Source: Luscinia megarhynchos
Lineage: Eukaryota; Chordata; Aves; Passeriformes; Turdidae
Reading direction: 5' to 3'
NCBI GenBank assembly: GCA_034336665.1
Contig: CM067592.1
Location: 51,016,473 to 51,080,472 of the forward strand
Length of the DNA: 64,000 nt
Part shown: positions 49,536 to 63,300 of the stretch, in pieces
Position numbering within the stretch: the stretch's first letter is position 1
Layout of the letters: each line of letters begins with the position of its first letter
Notes under the pieces: model-generated
Told to the model about the DNA's origin: nothing
The model's database searches: none
Seen by the model: the letters and a program-made list of their open reading frames with translations, nothing else
Position numbers and translations under genes: made by a program

Positions 49536-49727
49536 ATGTTTTGGGGGATGTGGGAGAAGAGAAGGGAAGAAGTGCTTGGCCTAATGACCACACAGGATTG
49601 TGAAACCCAAAGACAAGAACAGATGATGACTGGTGACACACCAGTCCAAGGAGTGACTGATCCCTGGAGGCAGGAGCAGGGATCCACGGCTCTTCTACTG
49701 TACTTTAGATCTATAAGAGAAAAATAA

Positions 49728-50112
49728 TGTCAGATTGTAACTCTCAAAGGGAGAAATATGGAAGCAAAATAGTTATTGCCTCATAGGTCTCTGCAGTCAT
49801 TAGTTGACTAGCCTTGCCAGTCGGCACTATTTAATTACCAAACTAGTGGACTACTTTTAAAAGGAATATTTGAAAAAGTATGTACTGTCTGGAGCTTCTT
49901 ATCTGAAGGATTTAAATTGCTGTTATTTACCACCTCCTGTTTCTCTGACAGGCTTGGTGAAGAGCTATGTTTACCCTAAAGCTATATAAAGAGCAAAACT
50001 GCACCATTTGGGCAGACGTTACATTAGCACAGACTGTTGCTCTTCTGCTCTGTGATCTCTCCGGTAGCTATAGGAATAAACTGCTCCTGCTCTCACCTCA
50101 TCATAGCTGTTT
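49728..50112 (+). repeat. 3' LTR of the 2.2-kb element
   Basis: Starts TGTCAGATTGTAAC directly after a purine-rich stretch. It carries a TATA box CTATATAAAG near 49982, CCATTTGGGCAGACGTTACA as in the 5' copy, and a polyadenylation signal AATAAA at about 50074-50079, followed by a short U5-like end. It is the better-preserved copy of the pair. The 3' edge is uncertain, since the terminal CA is not evident. Confidence 0.65.
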
Positions 50113-50117
50113 CTCCT

Positions 50118-53100
50118 TTATTTCCATGAAAAATACATAAACTGGAAGCAAATAGGGGTACAAGGGTCAGCCTCCTTACTAGTTTCAAATCTCTGAACTT
50201 TTATCATAAACTGAATATATTAATCTTTCATGTATGTTTTCTTTTCCTTTTTCATACTTTTTCCTCTCATAGTGCCTATTTTTCTCTGCCTTTGGAAACA
50301 ATTTAAAAGCAATCCAACCTAAGGCATTGATAAATAACATGAACTGGTCCTGAGCCATGCATACAGAAAAGAATGACCTCACTAAAAAAGTGATGTGCAG
50401 CATTAAGTATGAATGAATTATAAAGGGAGATCTTCAATCGCATTTTAATGAAAAAGTATCCCCACTAGCTTCACCATCAGCTTTTTTCCTTAGCACAGAA
50501 ATAATTCATTAGATTTAAGGATATTCTAAACACTGTCTAAGCATCATCCTCACAGAGGCAGCTTTTCTTACAGTATTCATCAGTATTTGAAAGACTAATA
50601 TGGACAAACTTGACAAATTTTTTGTTCTGCTAAATTGCAAGCTACAGATCCCCATAATCTCTAGCACAGCACTTGTCTCGTGCAACTCCCTTGTACTCAA
50701 GGGCTGCAGTAATGTATTTAAGTAGCAACAACTCTTTCAGAAATCATTTTTTTTGATAGAGAAAGGCACACATTGGTGTGCAGAAAGAAACAAGCTGACC
50801 CTATTGTCCAACATCAGCAAGTGGAACTCAAACAATTGAAAATCACATTCCATTTATTTAAATGTTGTTTGTAGACAGAGAAGATGTTTATAAAGACAGG
50901 ATCAATCTTAAGATCTTTGTGAATGGGATTTTCAGTGGGAAAAGCTGCATAAATTCTCTACTTTCCCATAGCCATTCTAAATAGTGATGAGCCATAAAAA
51001 GCAGGATATAATCTATGCAAATGTTGCTATATCAGTCCATGAAGCAGTAAATGAGAATTCATGCCATCGATCTCCACTGTATTTATCATATTTACTGGTA
51101 TTCTTAGCAGGATAAAGCATAGTGATTTTCCCCCACCTGAAGAAAAAATCCCTTTAATCAAGATGCAAAAAGAATGAAAGAAGTTTATGGTGTGCTTCCC
51201 ACCTATCCTTGCTAAGTGCTGTAACTTAAAAAAGAATCTATTAGTAGTACTATGAATTAAATTACTAATAAATACCTTATTTTAATACATAATTAAACAA
51301 AAAAAAATTGTTTTGCTGTAGTAACATTAAAAATAATGGTTGCTAGATGCAAATTTTATCATTGGCTTTTCTTTTCCTTTACCATGACAGTCCAACTACT
51401 GGTTACTGGCAGTAACTAGCCATGTTCAGGGGCATTATTGGTTCCAAAAATTCAGTGTGTTACTAAAACAAAACTCAGGATTTTAATATTTCTATATATT
51501 GGACTTTTAGGAAGGAACTTAGGAACATAAGTAGGATGACAGTATTGAAAACTAAGATTTTTAAGATAGTCTGCTAGACTTTAACATTTGCCACATGAAA
51601 AAATGTGCATTGCAATAAATTGGGTTATTTGCTAAGTTTTCAAAAATCAACCAATTATCATTACATTGGTCATTCTGAGAAATCTGCATTCAGAAACCTG
51701 CAAATATTGGTGTGGACCCCTCCCCAGTGGTGGAGATGGCCCAGTAGCACACAAGCCATTGCTTACAGAGATATCAGTCTCTTCTAAGTGCTATTGTTTG
51801 TACAACTGGAGTCTTGCTAAAACTATTACAAAACATTTTTATAATTAAACACTAAAGCTAAGACAGCACAAAGGCTTCTAAGAAACTCACAATATTTTGA
51901 AGGGGCTGGTAATCTTCACATGTAAACCCTGTGAATGTTTACAGACTACACAGAGTACTCCTCAATAGTAACAATATATTAATTTTTACTAAACACAAAC
52001 CCTGATGTAGTACATTGACTCTGCTTAGCTACTCTAGCATAGAACTAGTCATGTGATATGACTAAAAATAAATTTAGCTTCTTTTAATAAACTAGAAAAA
52101 ATATTTTTAAAATAGCTTTGTTTTTTGCTGTACATTATAGCTCAATCTGTATTTTGTTTTCTGGCTTTTTAGCAGTACATTTCCCATTGACTTTTCCCAT
52201 CTGTCTTCAGACGATATGATTGCAACTAGTGAAATCATTGATTTTTAAAAGAAGGTAAGAGACTTATCCTGTTGGCAGTGAGGGTGAAAGGCATTTAGAC
52301 ACTTTGGAAGGTCACACTGATTTTTTTAATTGACTTTTTTCACCTCAATAAATACAGTCTGAAAAATGCTCATGCAGCACTTAGGATCTCCGTTTGAAAC
52401 AAAAGTGAATTTTAAATAGAGTATGGGTGTTGTCAAGCCCTGTGCACATAGAGAGCTTTAGCCTTTGAGCAGCAGTTAAACATAATGCATTCACACTACA
52501 CATGACTACACAATAAACCAGAGCCACTAATATGCTTATTATTTGTCTTCCTGACAGATTTTTATGAGTACTACAATCACTGTGGGTTTTTAAAGCAAGA
52601 TCTTTCATAACCTGAGACATAATCCTTCCTCCTCAAAAGAAATTACATTTTTTTCAACACTTCCTCTGTCCCATCTCCAACCTCAAATACATTCCCTTAA
52701 TCTCTCTTATGTCTGATGTCTGCCCTTAATGTCCATGAATGGACTTCTTAAAACCCTTCTATTTACCCATGTTCAGCATCTCATAGAATCACCACATGAT
52801 ATAGACAATGCACATAAAGTCTCAGCTCCACCTTTGCAGAGACACATGCACACATCCAGCATGTTTGTGGATTGGAACATAAACCATTTTTACTTTTATT
52901 CGAATGTTTGTTCTACATATATCAATGAAGTTTCTTGATTAGTCACTCAATTGAGAATATGTTACATTTTTTTAAGAAACTCTTGCCATCAGATTAAAAT
53001 GAAAACAAATGAAAGTGATATACCCTAAATATTTCAGAAGTGTTCCAATCTTTGTTAATACTGAATTGGAACACGCCTGAGGCATTTAACTCACATTAAC

Positions 53101-55694
53101 TTTATATCACTGCCTAGTTTTACACAGAAGGAGGAAAACTCTAAATAACAGCATGCTCACGGACAATGAGTCACCATAGTGCATGTCTGGGGTGTCTTGG
53201 GTGAATGAAAATGACCTTTCACAAAAATTATATGATCAAACTGGACAAAGCACTCATTTAAAGAGAAACAAAACATCTAGCAGAGCTCTTCCTGAAACTG
53301 GCAATTAGAAGGCTTTCTGTTGATCATTATGAATCACTATTGTTTTTTTCCCCCAACTGCTTTAGTTTAAAGCACATACTTTAAGCAAAGCTATCAGGTT
53401 TCAGCATGTGGGGACACATCTTTACAGAAAGCAAGCTCAGACCGGCACCACTGAGTATTGTGTTTGAAATCCAGCATTTCCATCTTGAAAGCTACACATT
53501 GGTGTTTGATCCCTTACTGAAACCAGGATGACCATTTGGGGTTCTTTTAAAAAGACATTCTGAAGAAGGCAGAGCTGTTTAAATCACATACAATGCAACC
53601 AAATTACAATGAAAGTATACCTTCAATATTGCTCTACAGTCCCTGTTGCCTGGATTTAATTATGTAAAATTTAGTCTATTTATACATTCATGTTTGTTTC
53701 ATGAGACAACTGCTCACTTGAGATGTTAATCTTAACTTAAAGAGTCATTAGGTACTTTTGCAGTCCAATATAAGATAGCTTTTTGGAAGTTATGTAATGA
53801 AAAAGATCTTTTTATTTTCTGTCATGACACTATGAAGTTGTTACAAACACCTAATAGAGAAGAAAAAATAAGGCTCTATTCTTTTAATACTAGTAAATAT
53901 ATTTTACTAACCCAGTGAAGTCCACTTGCATCAAATCACTGCTTTCACTGGGTTTGTTCCATATGAAGATTATTCCCTGAAACCTAAACATTGCTTTCAT
54001 TATTAAGAGTATACTAAAAATAGATGTTCTGTCTGCAGGGCCATCATCATTTCTGCTGATGATCACACCAGACTCCTGTCACAATTTTCAGATGAAGCAG
54101 ATATAACTGTAAAACAAACCACAATTTTCTCTATGTGAGCTCCTAGGCACAGACCATTCTCTCTCTCCAAACACAAAGACTCTTTTGCAACTCAGATAAG
54201 CTTCTGAGACTTAAAAAAAGTTCTTTTCTGGTATTTTCTGCATCTTCCGGAAGATTTAGGTGTTTTTCAGTAGATTTCTATTTCAAAGGCCTCAAAACCA
54301 GCTAGAATGTAAAGTGCTGTGCTAGGGAAAAGCCAGTTAGGGAAAGACTTTTTAAAAACAAATTAAAATTAACACACAACTCAGTTAAAAGACAGCCTTT
54401 GCATTTCTCAGAAAAAACTAATTTAGAGAACATGCATGATAGCTGATACATCCTACAATTAAGAGAATTTGGATAGTTTTCTAACAATAACATATTTGAA
54501 TTTCATGGGAACAGAGATATACTAAATAAAACTGTGCCTACTATGCAGTAAAACAAAAAGCAGAGCAACATTCTTTCCCACACAGCTTCATAAATACATA
54601 GAGGAGTTTCACTCTGTGTCTATGTTTATGTAAAGAAAGCAAAGCCCAGGTTGTTAAACAAAGCCAGATTTTGATTTAAACAGTACTTGCAAGATTTACA
54701 TAGAGCATAAAAGAACCATGCCTTTAGATCTGTGTCATAGAGCTCTTCAGTAAACTGTCAGTTCACGGGAAATCTGGTAAAGCAAAACAAAATCAAACAC
54801 TTTTGCTGTAATTCAGAGCAATTTGTTTTAAGAAAAAGAAATAAAATAATTCTGATGGAGGATCTCCATCACATTGCTGAGACATCAAAATGTTTTGTTT
54901 CAGTTTCAAAAATACAATATTAAATGCATTAACACACACCCCCAAAAGTATTGTCCCTTGTTCTCCCACCAATCTAACATATCTCTGTAATTTTGAGGTA
55001 ACCATGCTTATTCTGAGCAAAGGAATCTGAATAATCAGGTAAAACATGTACTTATAGGCTATGGTAGAAGATCATAAATCCACCCTTAATCAGCAAATGT
55101 AAATTTGGTCCTTTGCTTTACTCTATGCAGGAGAGATACCTAAGACACTAAAGCAATTATACTTTTACTTCATTGAGAAGACCAGTAGCTGGAAAATGAG
55201 GTTTTGGGGAAAGGAAATAATCTCCCAGCCGGGTTCTGAAGTCAAGAAAAGATTCCTCAATTGTACATTCAGTGTAAAGAATTTTAAAGGTAGGGCATTT
55301 TGCATAGTTACTTAATTTGAGTTACTGAATTGTACTTAGTGTACTTGCCTCTAAATCATGAAAATAAAGGGAAGGGGGGGAAGCATTTACTCTTTTTCCT
55401 GAGCACAAATTAAAGAAGAAAAAAAATCAATTTTGGCTGCAAGCAGTAGAACTGGGAGTATTGTTGCATTGTTTAAAGTTGAACTAATGGATCTCAGAAG
55501 GGCCGAATCTTCTGGTTATTACAATTAGAATAATTGCAATTAGAGCTTCAGGAAAAAAAATCTCCAGCACTAGCTGCCATGAAAGATTCTTCCCCCTTTT
55601 TTGCCTTCTCAATTCCTCAGATGCAGAAGACTTTAATGCCTAAATAAGTAGGTGAGCTATTCTTGATGTCTGCTCTACAGTCAAATTTATACCT
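50118..55694. other. Unique AT-rich non-coding DNA
   Basis: No gene or transposon is recognised. Open frames are below 85 codons and featureless. Motif-dense unique blocks (TAAT cores, TTTGCAT-like sites) occur at about 50880-51120, 53640-53770 and 55490-55560 and could be conserved elements; this is inference from texture only. Confidence 0.5.
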
Positions 55695-55711
55695 ACACAC
55701 ACACACACACA
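55695..55711. repeat. (AC)8 microsatellite
   Basis: A perfect run of eight AC units, followed 30 bp later by a TATA-rich tract (ATATATATGTATATAAATAT at about 55742). Confidence 0.92.
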
Positions 55712-57169
55712 GAGATATGCATTCATATCCTTATACACATAGATATATATGTATATAAATATTTAGGCAGATTACTCTGGTAGTGAATATATATGACTAT
55801 ACACCTTTACACAACACGTACTCAATGGACTGGACTAATCAACAGTTCTAACTGAACCTATCTCTGATCTGCTGGGCTTGGATATATTCCCAGTGACATT
55901 TTGCCTTGTGCCTGGTTAAAAGGTTTCTGTCCCTGACCTATTCTGACCCCACTACTGCATCTCACTTCCAGAGAAGCTTTTTGAAAGTTTGGTTTAGAAA
56001 GCTGGATGACTGAAATGGCCCTAGATTAAAAAATGGAAGAATAGCCTGTCTCAAAGTGAGTAAAATCATAAAACAAATACAGGAGGATATAGCCACACAC
56101 TCAAAAAAGTGATCATTCCCACAACGACTTTGTAGAAAACCCAGCTACAAACAATGTCCCGTTGCCACTCCACAATTACTACCAATTTCCTTCCCACTAT
56201 GAATGAGGGGGAAAAAATAGTAAAAAGCTTTCTTCAGTTATTGTTTTCTGTTTTTTTTATTTACCTTTCAAATTTTGAGACTCTTCAAGTACTTCTTTCA
56301 AAGTAATGAGTTAGCAAAAATATATGCTGAATTGTGGAGGATGAACACTATTATGGTACTCAAAAGATTTCCTGTGGAATAGCTCTGCAATCTACTTCAC
56401 CTCAACACCAATGAAAATGGTAATTTTCCATCACTACAAGCATCTTATTTTAATTGATCTGTGCTGTTAATTTAAAAACCTCAGCTCCATCATGTCAGTG
56501 CTTTTTGCATCTGAAAGGAAAAAATGCTCATTGTTTAACACAAAAAAAATGCCACCTTTAATTATCAAAATAATATTTTTTAAAAATGTTGCATCATGTA
56601 TTACCTCAAATGCTTTCCTTTCCATCTTAAAAAAGGCACAACAGACACTAAGACCTCTATCAGGTTTTCAGTAGAGTATTCATTCCCATGTAGCTCTAGT
56701 CTGATGTTCTCAAGCTCATAAGCACATAAACATTTACAAAAATTAAATTTATTCAATTTATTTGTTTACATTTCCCAAACACTAACACACTGACACAATT
56801 CCACTCCTCCTCAAACAGAGCCAGTGAACAGATGTCCATGGCAGCCTGGCTGATATCTGGGTGGCAAAGCAGAGAGAAGCGTCTTTGCGGATTGCTTGAC
56901 ATTTATTTAACTGACTCACTTTGTGCACAGAGAACCAACGGCAGCTCACCCTGCCCACTTATGTGAGGAAATGCCAGGGAAATGCCCAGCATATCAGAGC
57001 AGGCTCACAAATGGACCTGGCGCGGGAACACCCTTCATTGCAAAATTCCCCACCGTTTGCTACTTCTCAGCAAGAATGTACCACAACCCATATTAGCTGC
57101 TGGCTCGTTTCTGCCATGAGCAGTCACGGGAATATGCCCTGCCCAAAAGGAAATGGGCTAACACAGAGC
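55712..57169. other. Unique non-coding DNA
   Basis: No gene or repeat is recognised. The frame at 56921-57196 reaches into the GC-rich patch and has no features. Confidence 0.5.
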
Positions 57170-57346
57170 TGCCTGGATGCCCAGACCTGCAGCTAGCCCT
57201 TGGCACCTGCTGTGCTCCATCCCAGCCCCTGCTGGATGCGTGCACATCGCCCATGGGAACGCGGCACGCTCAGAAGCACAGTGCGCCTCCTGGGACTCCA
57301 GCCTGGTGCCTCGCTCCTCCTGCCCCAGGAGGCTGAGGAAAGCAAA
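57170..57346. other. Small GC-rich, CpG-containing patch
   Basis: A composition change with about eight CpG dinucleotides, concentrated at 57238-57315, inside AT-rich DNA. The 89-codon open frame at 57177-57446 is likely a by-product. No promoter elements can be assigned. Confidence 0.4.
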
Positions 57347-60300
57347 TAGTCACTTCTACATCTCATTAAGTGCAGTTTTCAGTCGTCTTCTTTCACACGC
57401 CTACCCTTACTTAGGGTTTATAGCGACGAGATTTCTATTGCTGTAAAACACGATTCCATGTATAAGCAACAGTTCAGCGAATATTCATTTATTACCACAG
57501 CTGTCAGGTTCACAGTAACTATCTAGATTAGCTACTTTGTCACCAATGACAACTGAATTTCTTGGGAATAATCTTCAGTTCCATACTGATTTGGCTGCTC
57601 TGCTGCTGTCACCAGAAGTTTTTCAGATTAATAAGTCAGACTGCATTATCCTTACACAATATACGCCTCACGCCACAATTGTCTCTGCTGACTTCCATAG
57701 GATTGTTCCTGGTAAAAGTTATTTATTAAGGTTATCAGCCTATATATTCAGATTTCAGCATAGCTGTCTCCAGCTCAAATCACAAAGAGCTCTTTTAGCA
57801 GCCTTGCAGAACCAGTAAGATGGTAATGCCACACATGCCTCAATCAAATGGGCCGTTTTACACACTTTGGTATTTTTTCTATATCATGTTACAGCGCTTT
57901 AATTTACTTAATAGGAAAAAAATATATATCTTGCAGCTTTCCCCACTAAGTTTTTTTTGAGGTGTTACCTTGCCTCACAATTTTTCAGTACTTATAAAAT
58001 TTTACATTTTAATATGCTTACAATTTTTAAATAACTACCCCTTTTTGCTCATTCTCCCTTCTCATCTCCTTACCTGAACACCCTGCTCAAGCCCCAGTCT
58101 GTTATTTCACTAGTTCCTTTACAGTTTGTGCTATAAACAATTCAACAAGTTATGACTTGTTGATTGCTTCCTCTGTGTCTTCTTTTTTTTTTCATCACAC
58201 TCCACAATCACCTCAAAACTCTCTGACACACTGACAGATAGAAGTTGATCAAGTATCATGGAAGAACTACCACATTGAATTTGATGATCTCGTATAATTT
58301 TTCCCAAACCCATTGGCTACTAACACTACATTGTGCTAGTTCAGATTGATTTTGTCGTGTTCTTGCAAGGTAGACTTCAGCTCAGTGAAACAATATAATA
58401 AGAAAAACACTATTATTGCTTCTGTTACAGTATCTTCACTTGTAAGACATACCATGAAAATTATTCTAATTATAAATCCAATGTAATTTACATGATGCTA
58501 AAATGTGAGCAACATTTGAATAGTGATTAGGTGTTTTTATTTACTAAACAAAATTTAACTAGATAGAGATATAGATATTTGTTAGAAGATAGAGCTATTT
58601 GTCAGAAGCATGAAGAAAAATAAAAAAGCTGCTCTTTGTGGAAAACACAAAAGACACAGGACTCCTAACTGACAAAATGCAGAACTGTTACCTTGCTTTT
58701 TATTTGCTTTACTCAAAACTGTATTTTTCAAGTAGCAACAGAACATGACACCAAATTGGGTGAACTGTCTCTTACATTCTTGACAATTAAGCATCAGCAT
58801 TTTATTAATTATGATTCCACCACGAGTGCCCTTCTTCACTTGACCAGTAATGCCAGTCACTATTTTAATCAAACAAATTTGTAAAGATCCCCCTATACTG
58901 GTAGGGTAGTTTTATTAATTTGCTGAAGTCAAAGGCAGAGACTGGGAGAATGCAGAATGACCCATTCTAGGAGAGGAGCAGGCTCAAGTCCATCTGAGGA
59001 ACCTGAAAGTTTACAAGCCCTTGGAACTAAGTGAGATACATCACTCAGCAAGCAGAAAAAACTAGAGTTTAATGTTAAGGATGGGTAGGTTTCAGTTTCT
59101 AGGGTAAGACAGGACCACCACAGCTGCGGAAGAAATACTGTGTTTCCGTGATGGCAACAAATCCTCGCATAGAGAATATTTAATAAATTTTTCCAGTAAG
59201 GAATGAATTGGCAATAGAATGAGGAACTTCTACCTGGACTGGGATTGGCAGTCCTGTGCATCAATTTTGTAGCTGAATACAGACTAAAAGCACATGAAAA
59301 TTAAATACATCAATCTGCAATTTTTTTTAATATTTTCTTTCGTAATTTTTAAAGGTTAATTGAAATATGAAACCTAGCACAAAAACACATTATGGACAAC
59401 CTGTTATCTGGACACCCTGATCTCCACCCTTCTGCTGTAACATAGAAAGAAAGACTTACCCAGACACTAAGAAATGGCATTCTTTATAGTTCCCAGCTTT
59501 ATGACACATTTACGGCAAGTAGCAGCTTTGTCACTTTAAATCCATAGGTTTAGATCAAGTAGAATTCATTTTAATGATAATTCTTTTGCAACACAGACAC
59601 AAAATATCTGCATAATACCATCACTTCAGAAGGGTCAAATTTTGTTGGCTTTTATCACCTCAGTACTTATGCTGGCTTCCAAAAGACTACTGTATGAATA
59701 TATTAATTTTTCCCCATCTCCCAAAATATTAGCAGCATCTAAAAGAATCAATAGACAGCAACAGGTTTATAGGAAGAAGGAATAAAATGAGAACAAAAGC
59801 AAAAAAATTCCAAGACGGAGTTGAGTACAACTACAGACATAAAGCCTTAAACACAATTTACTCCCTAGAAAACTAATCAAATCACACTGAAATGAGAATG
59901 CCATCTCAAGCACCCTTGGGGGCAGAGAAAATAAGAATTTGGTGACTCTCACGGTGGGATGCATAGAGTGAAGAGACACTCATCTACGAAATCTTTCCAC
60001 CATTGTCTCTGGATGCCTTTGAATCTTTGCTTCAAGTATTGGGGATCCACCCCACATCAGTGGGGATAAGAGGAAGGACAGGCCCACAAAACCCAGTTTT
60101 TCACCATAACCCTCATAAAAATCTCGACTCAAGTAAGAATATGCTCCTGTTCCTGGTTCCAGAAAGCTGTAGCATCCTGAAATAGAAGTGGAATCTGAGA
60201 GCCTAGAGGGTAGACATGGAGAGGGAATATTTTGACCCTGTGTTTTGGTGTGAATTTGGCATGTATTCAGAAACATTGCTGTATAAAAACTCTGTAAAGA

Positions 60301-63300
60301 TTAGAGTCTGTATGTGCATGCATTCCCATATACACATGAATGTTCTCCTACCATCACTGTAAAGATATGAAACTACTGAGCCTTTACCCACCCTCCACTC
60401 CTTTTCCTTGGATTATTAATATGTACTAATATTAATATGTACTCCCACTAAGTTATGTGATAAAAGTTGCCAAGTTGTGAACTTTCAGGTGAAAAGCTGT
60501 CTCCTACAGATGTTGTAAAAATGGCATGGTTTCCAAATCTGCAGTGGCACACAGATCCACTACATGGTATTTAACCTTTTCTTCAAATTATGAAGAATTA
60601 CTCAGAAGAAAGAATGAGGCAGCTAAAGAAAAATGTCTGCTGCTCTGCAACATCTTAGTTAATTGTGTTTAACTGATGTACTGAACCTACCTCACTCTTG
60701 CTTTTAATTGTCATGACTCACTTCAACTCAATTGATGTTACACTGAACCACACTATTTCATTATCTCCCATATTGATATAAGAGCACGCTGTTTTTCAAA
60801 AAATTCAGCTGTACAAATAACTTTCTCTAATACTTTCTATATTCCGAAAAGTCTGTGAGCCATTTCAATCAAAAAGCACTGTATAACGTACTTAGCATTC
60901 CATAGAAGTTTATTATAAATGCATGTCAGACAAATTTTCTAGTAAGCCAACATCACTGAAGTTTGCAGTTGTCACAACTTTGCAACCATCCAACCCTCAA
61001 AGATTCAGTTAAATGAGATTCCTAATAAGCTGCATCATGACCAGAATATCATTTTGCAAAATTTGTTCTAGTAGCGAAAAGAGAAATTTCTTGTTGGACA
61101 GCTGCTATCTAAATTATTAAAATTCCTGCTTTGAAAAGAACTGTAGTAGTGAAAAATTATGAGACTGCATAAATGTACTGAACAATCATGCCACTGGAAA
61201 GATAAACAATGAAAAGGACAAAGTAAGTTTTCATACCTCTGCCTAAAGAAGAAAAATATTAGGTAAGTTCACAAAGTGATTGCAGAGACTCAAGATCATG
61301 TGTTTATGATCAAACTTTATCCTGTATTAAAGCTACATATACACATTAACCCACATGATTTTACACAGAAAAACTGGCAGCTTTCCTGGTCTCTGTTTTA
61401 TTTCATTTTATTGCAAAGAGTGCACAATAATGGCATTTTGGCTAGTTGTTCCCTTACAGACAGAATTACACATTTTCACATACCACATCAGAAGCTCAGA
61501 AAAACATCTTTCTCCTTTTCTTCCTGAGGTACCAGTAATGACAGTAAGAACTGTATTTATGATTAATGTTAAGAAAACCAGTGTGTAGGCTTTGTCAGTT
61601 AACACCCTTGGGGTAACAGCCCCCCTATTCTAAAAATCACCTTTATTTTTTCAATACACCCACAGAGTATGTGGAGAGTTTTTAAAAGTAAGAGTTGATT
61701 ACCTGAATCAACTGAACCTTTCTGTTCTGTTGTGAATCTCTTTTCTTAGAAGTTCTAAAGAGCAAAACAAATTAAAAACTCCTTATGATTAAAAATGATG
61801 GATTAAAATCATCATACTTTAAGATAGGATTGTTAAAAGGAATTAATGGTAGGAACTATGAACAGGGGGAAAGAAAATATAGAAATGAAATATATCAATT
61901 AACAGGTAGAACCATTGGAAATCACTGTAGGAAAGTCTGAGAGCCCAGCACTCTTATTCTCACTAAACTGAGGATTCTGCTATACACACAGCTAGCTAAT
62001 CACTTACATGGATCAGCAAAATGCTTCCTTTCTGTCCCAGAGACATTGCATTTGATTTTTCTGTGGTGTAGAAGAGTCTCAGTAAAACACAGTTCCCTAC
62101 TGTCAAAGCCAAGCAAGCTCTTAGAAAGTGAGATAATGAGTTGGAATTTCTTTATGCCAAGGACCAAAGCCACATCTTGAATAAGCTCTCTAAGCTTTAT
62201 GTTGTTGTGTGAGACTCTTCAGCTGCGTTTTCTTAATAAAACAGCAGCTTGCCTATATGTTATATTGTGTCTAATGCCTGAGAACTGCTTTGTGAATTGG
62301 TACTGAACGAGCTGCTCAGAATAGCTTAACACATTGGGGAAACATAAAGACTTCCAATCCTATTTGGCAGTAAGCATCGGTTAACACAATGATATACTCG
62401 GTTTCTCCAAGATTAGAGTGCTGCTTGGCATACAGAAAGGGAAAACTTTTGGCTCTTGGTAAAATTCAATGTATAAAGTACAGAAATAAAAATCATGTGA
62501 TTGTAGTTTGAGAGTTGAGTGCATCCACTGATTTCCTTCATCTGAGAACAGGCATTAATTTAGCTTCAAATGCAGTTCTGAATGCAGCTGAAAGTGCACT
62601 TTGTGCCAATCCACACAAAACCAGAGCATTCCAGGGTGCATTAGAATCAGCTCCAGAGGTCTGCAATAGAAAAATCAAGATGATGCTGTGTGGTAGAGGG
62701 GGGTAAGGCTCAGGGTGGGGCAACAAATAAAAGGAAAAATTGCAGAAGAGCAGTAAGAATGATACCTATGCTACTGGGTCAGAGACCAGACACACATACC
62801 CTTGTGTGCACTTTCTCAGGATGCTTAGGCCAGGAGACAAAGCCTTGATAATCTACTGGTGTGAAATGGAAACACCACTTACAGCTAGCTCATAAAAGGC
62901 ACAACAAAACTATATAAAAAGGTAGTAAATGCTAACCAACCTAAAAACACCTAAAAGCAGACTTGCAAGATGGTATTTTCTGCCCTTTGTCTCACCCAAG
63001 AATTCATGTAAGGACTGAGTGGAGACCAAAAAAAATGTATGGTTTTTGAAGCTAGACTGCCAGATGCAGTCCTTATCTCAGTCCTTATGAGCTCTTCCTT
63101 AGGAAAGGAAGAGCATGCATGCAACTTTGCTGCAACACTGCAATAGTTTTTCCTCAACCATTTTTGTGGAGTCTAGGATTTTTCTTAGCATAATTTACAT
63201 GGACATCTTCAGTGCAACAAGGGCTTCTTGCCCATGTGGTCAGCAATGCTCCCATCTGTTTTTAACAAAATATATTCAGTCTTTTCTAGACACTCTTATA

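Larger units (their letters stand above)
47911..50117 (+). mobile_element. LTR retrotransposon or provirus remnant with paired LTRs
   Basis: Two related LTRs in the same orientation (about 47916-48282 and 49728-50112) bound an internal region of about 1.45 kb. The outer flanks share CTCCT (47911-47915 and 50113-50117), a possible 5-bp target duplication. The internal region has a GC-richer left part (48300-48600) with no gag, protease or polymerase motif that I can recognise, an antisense CR1 fragment (49035-49535), and a right part ending in a purine-rich AAGAGAAAAATAA just before the 3' LTR, consistent with a polypurine tract. The primer-binding site is not recognisable. It could be a non-autonomous element or a provirus that lost its genes. 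The alternative is two independent solo LTRs of one family. Confidence 0.65.
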
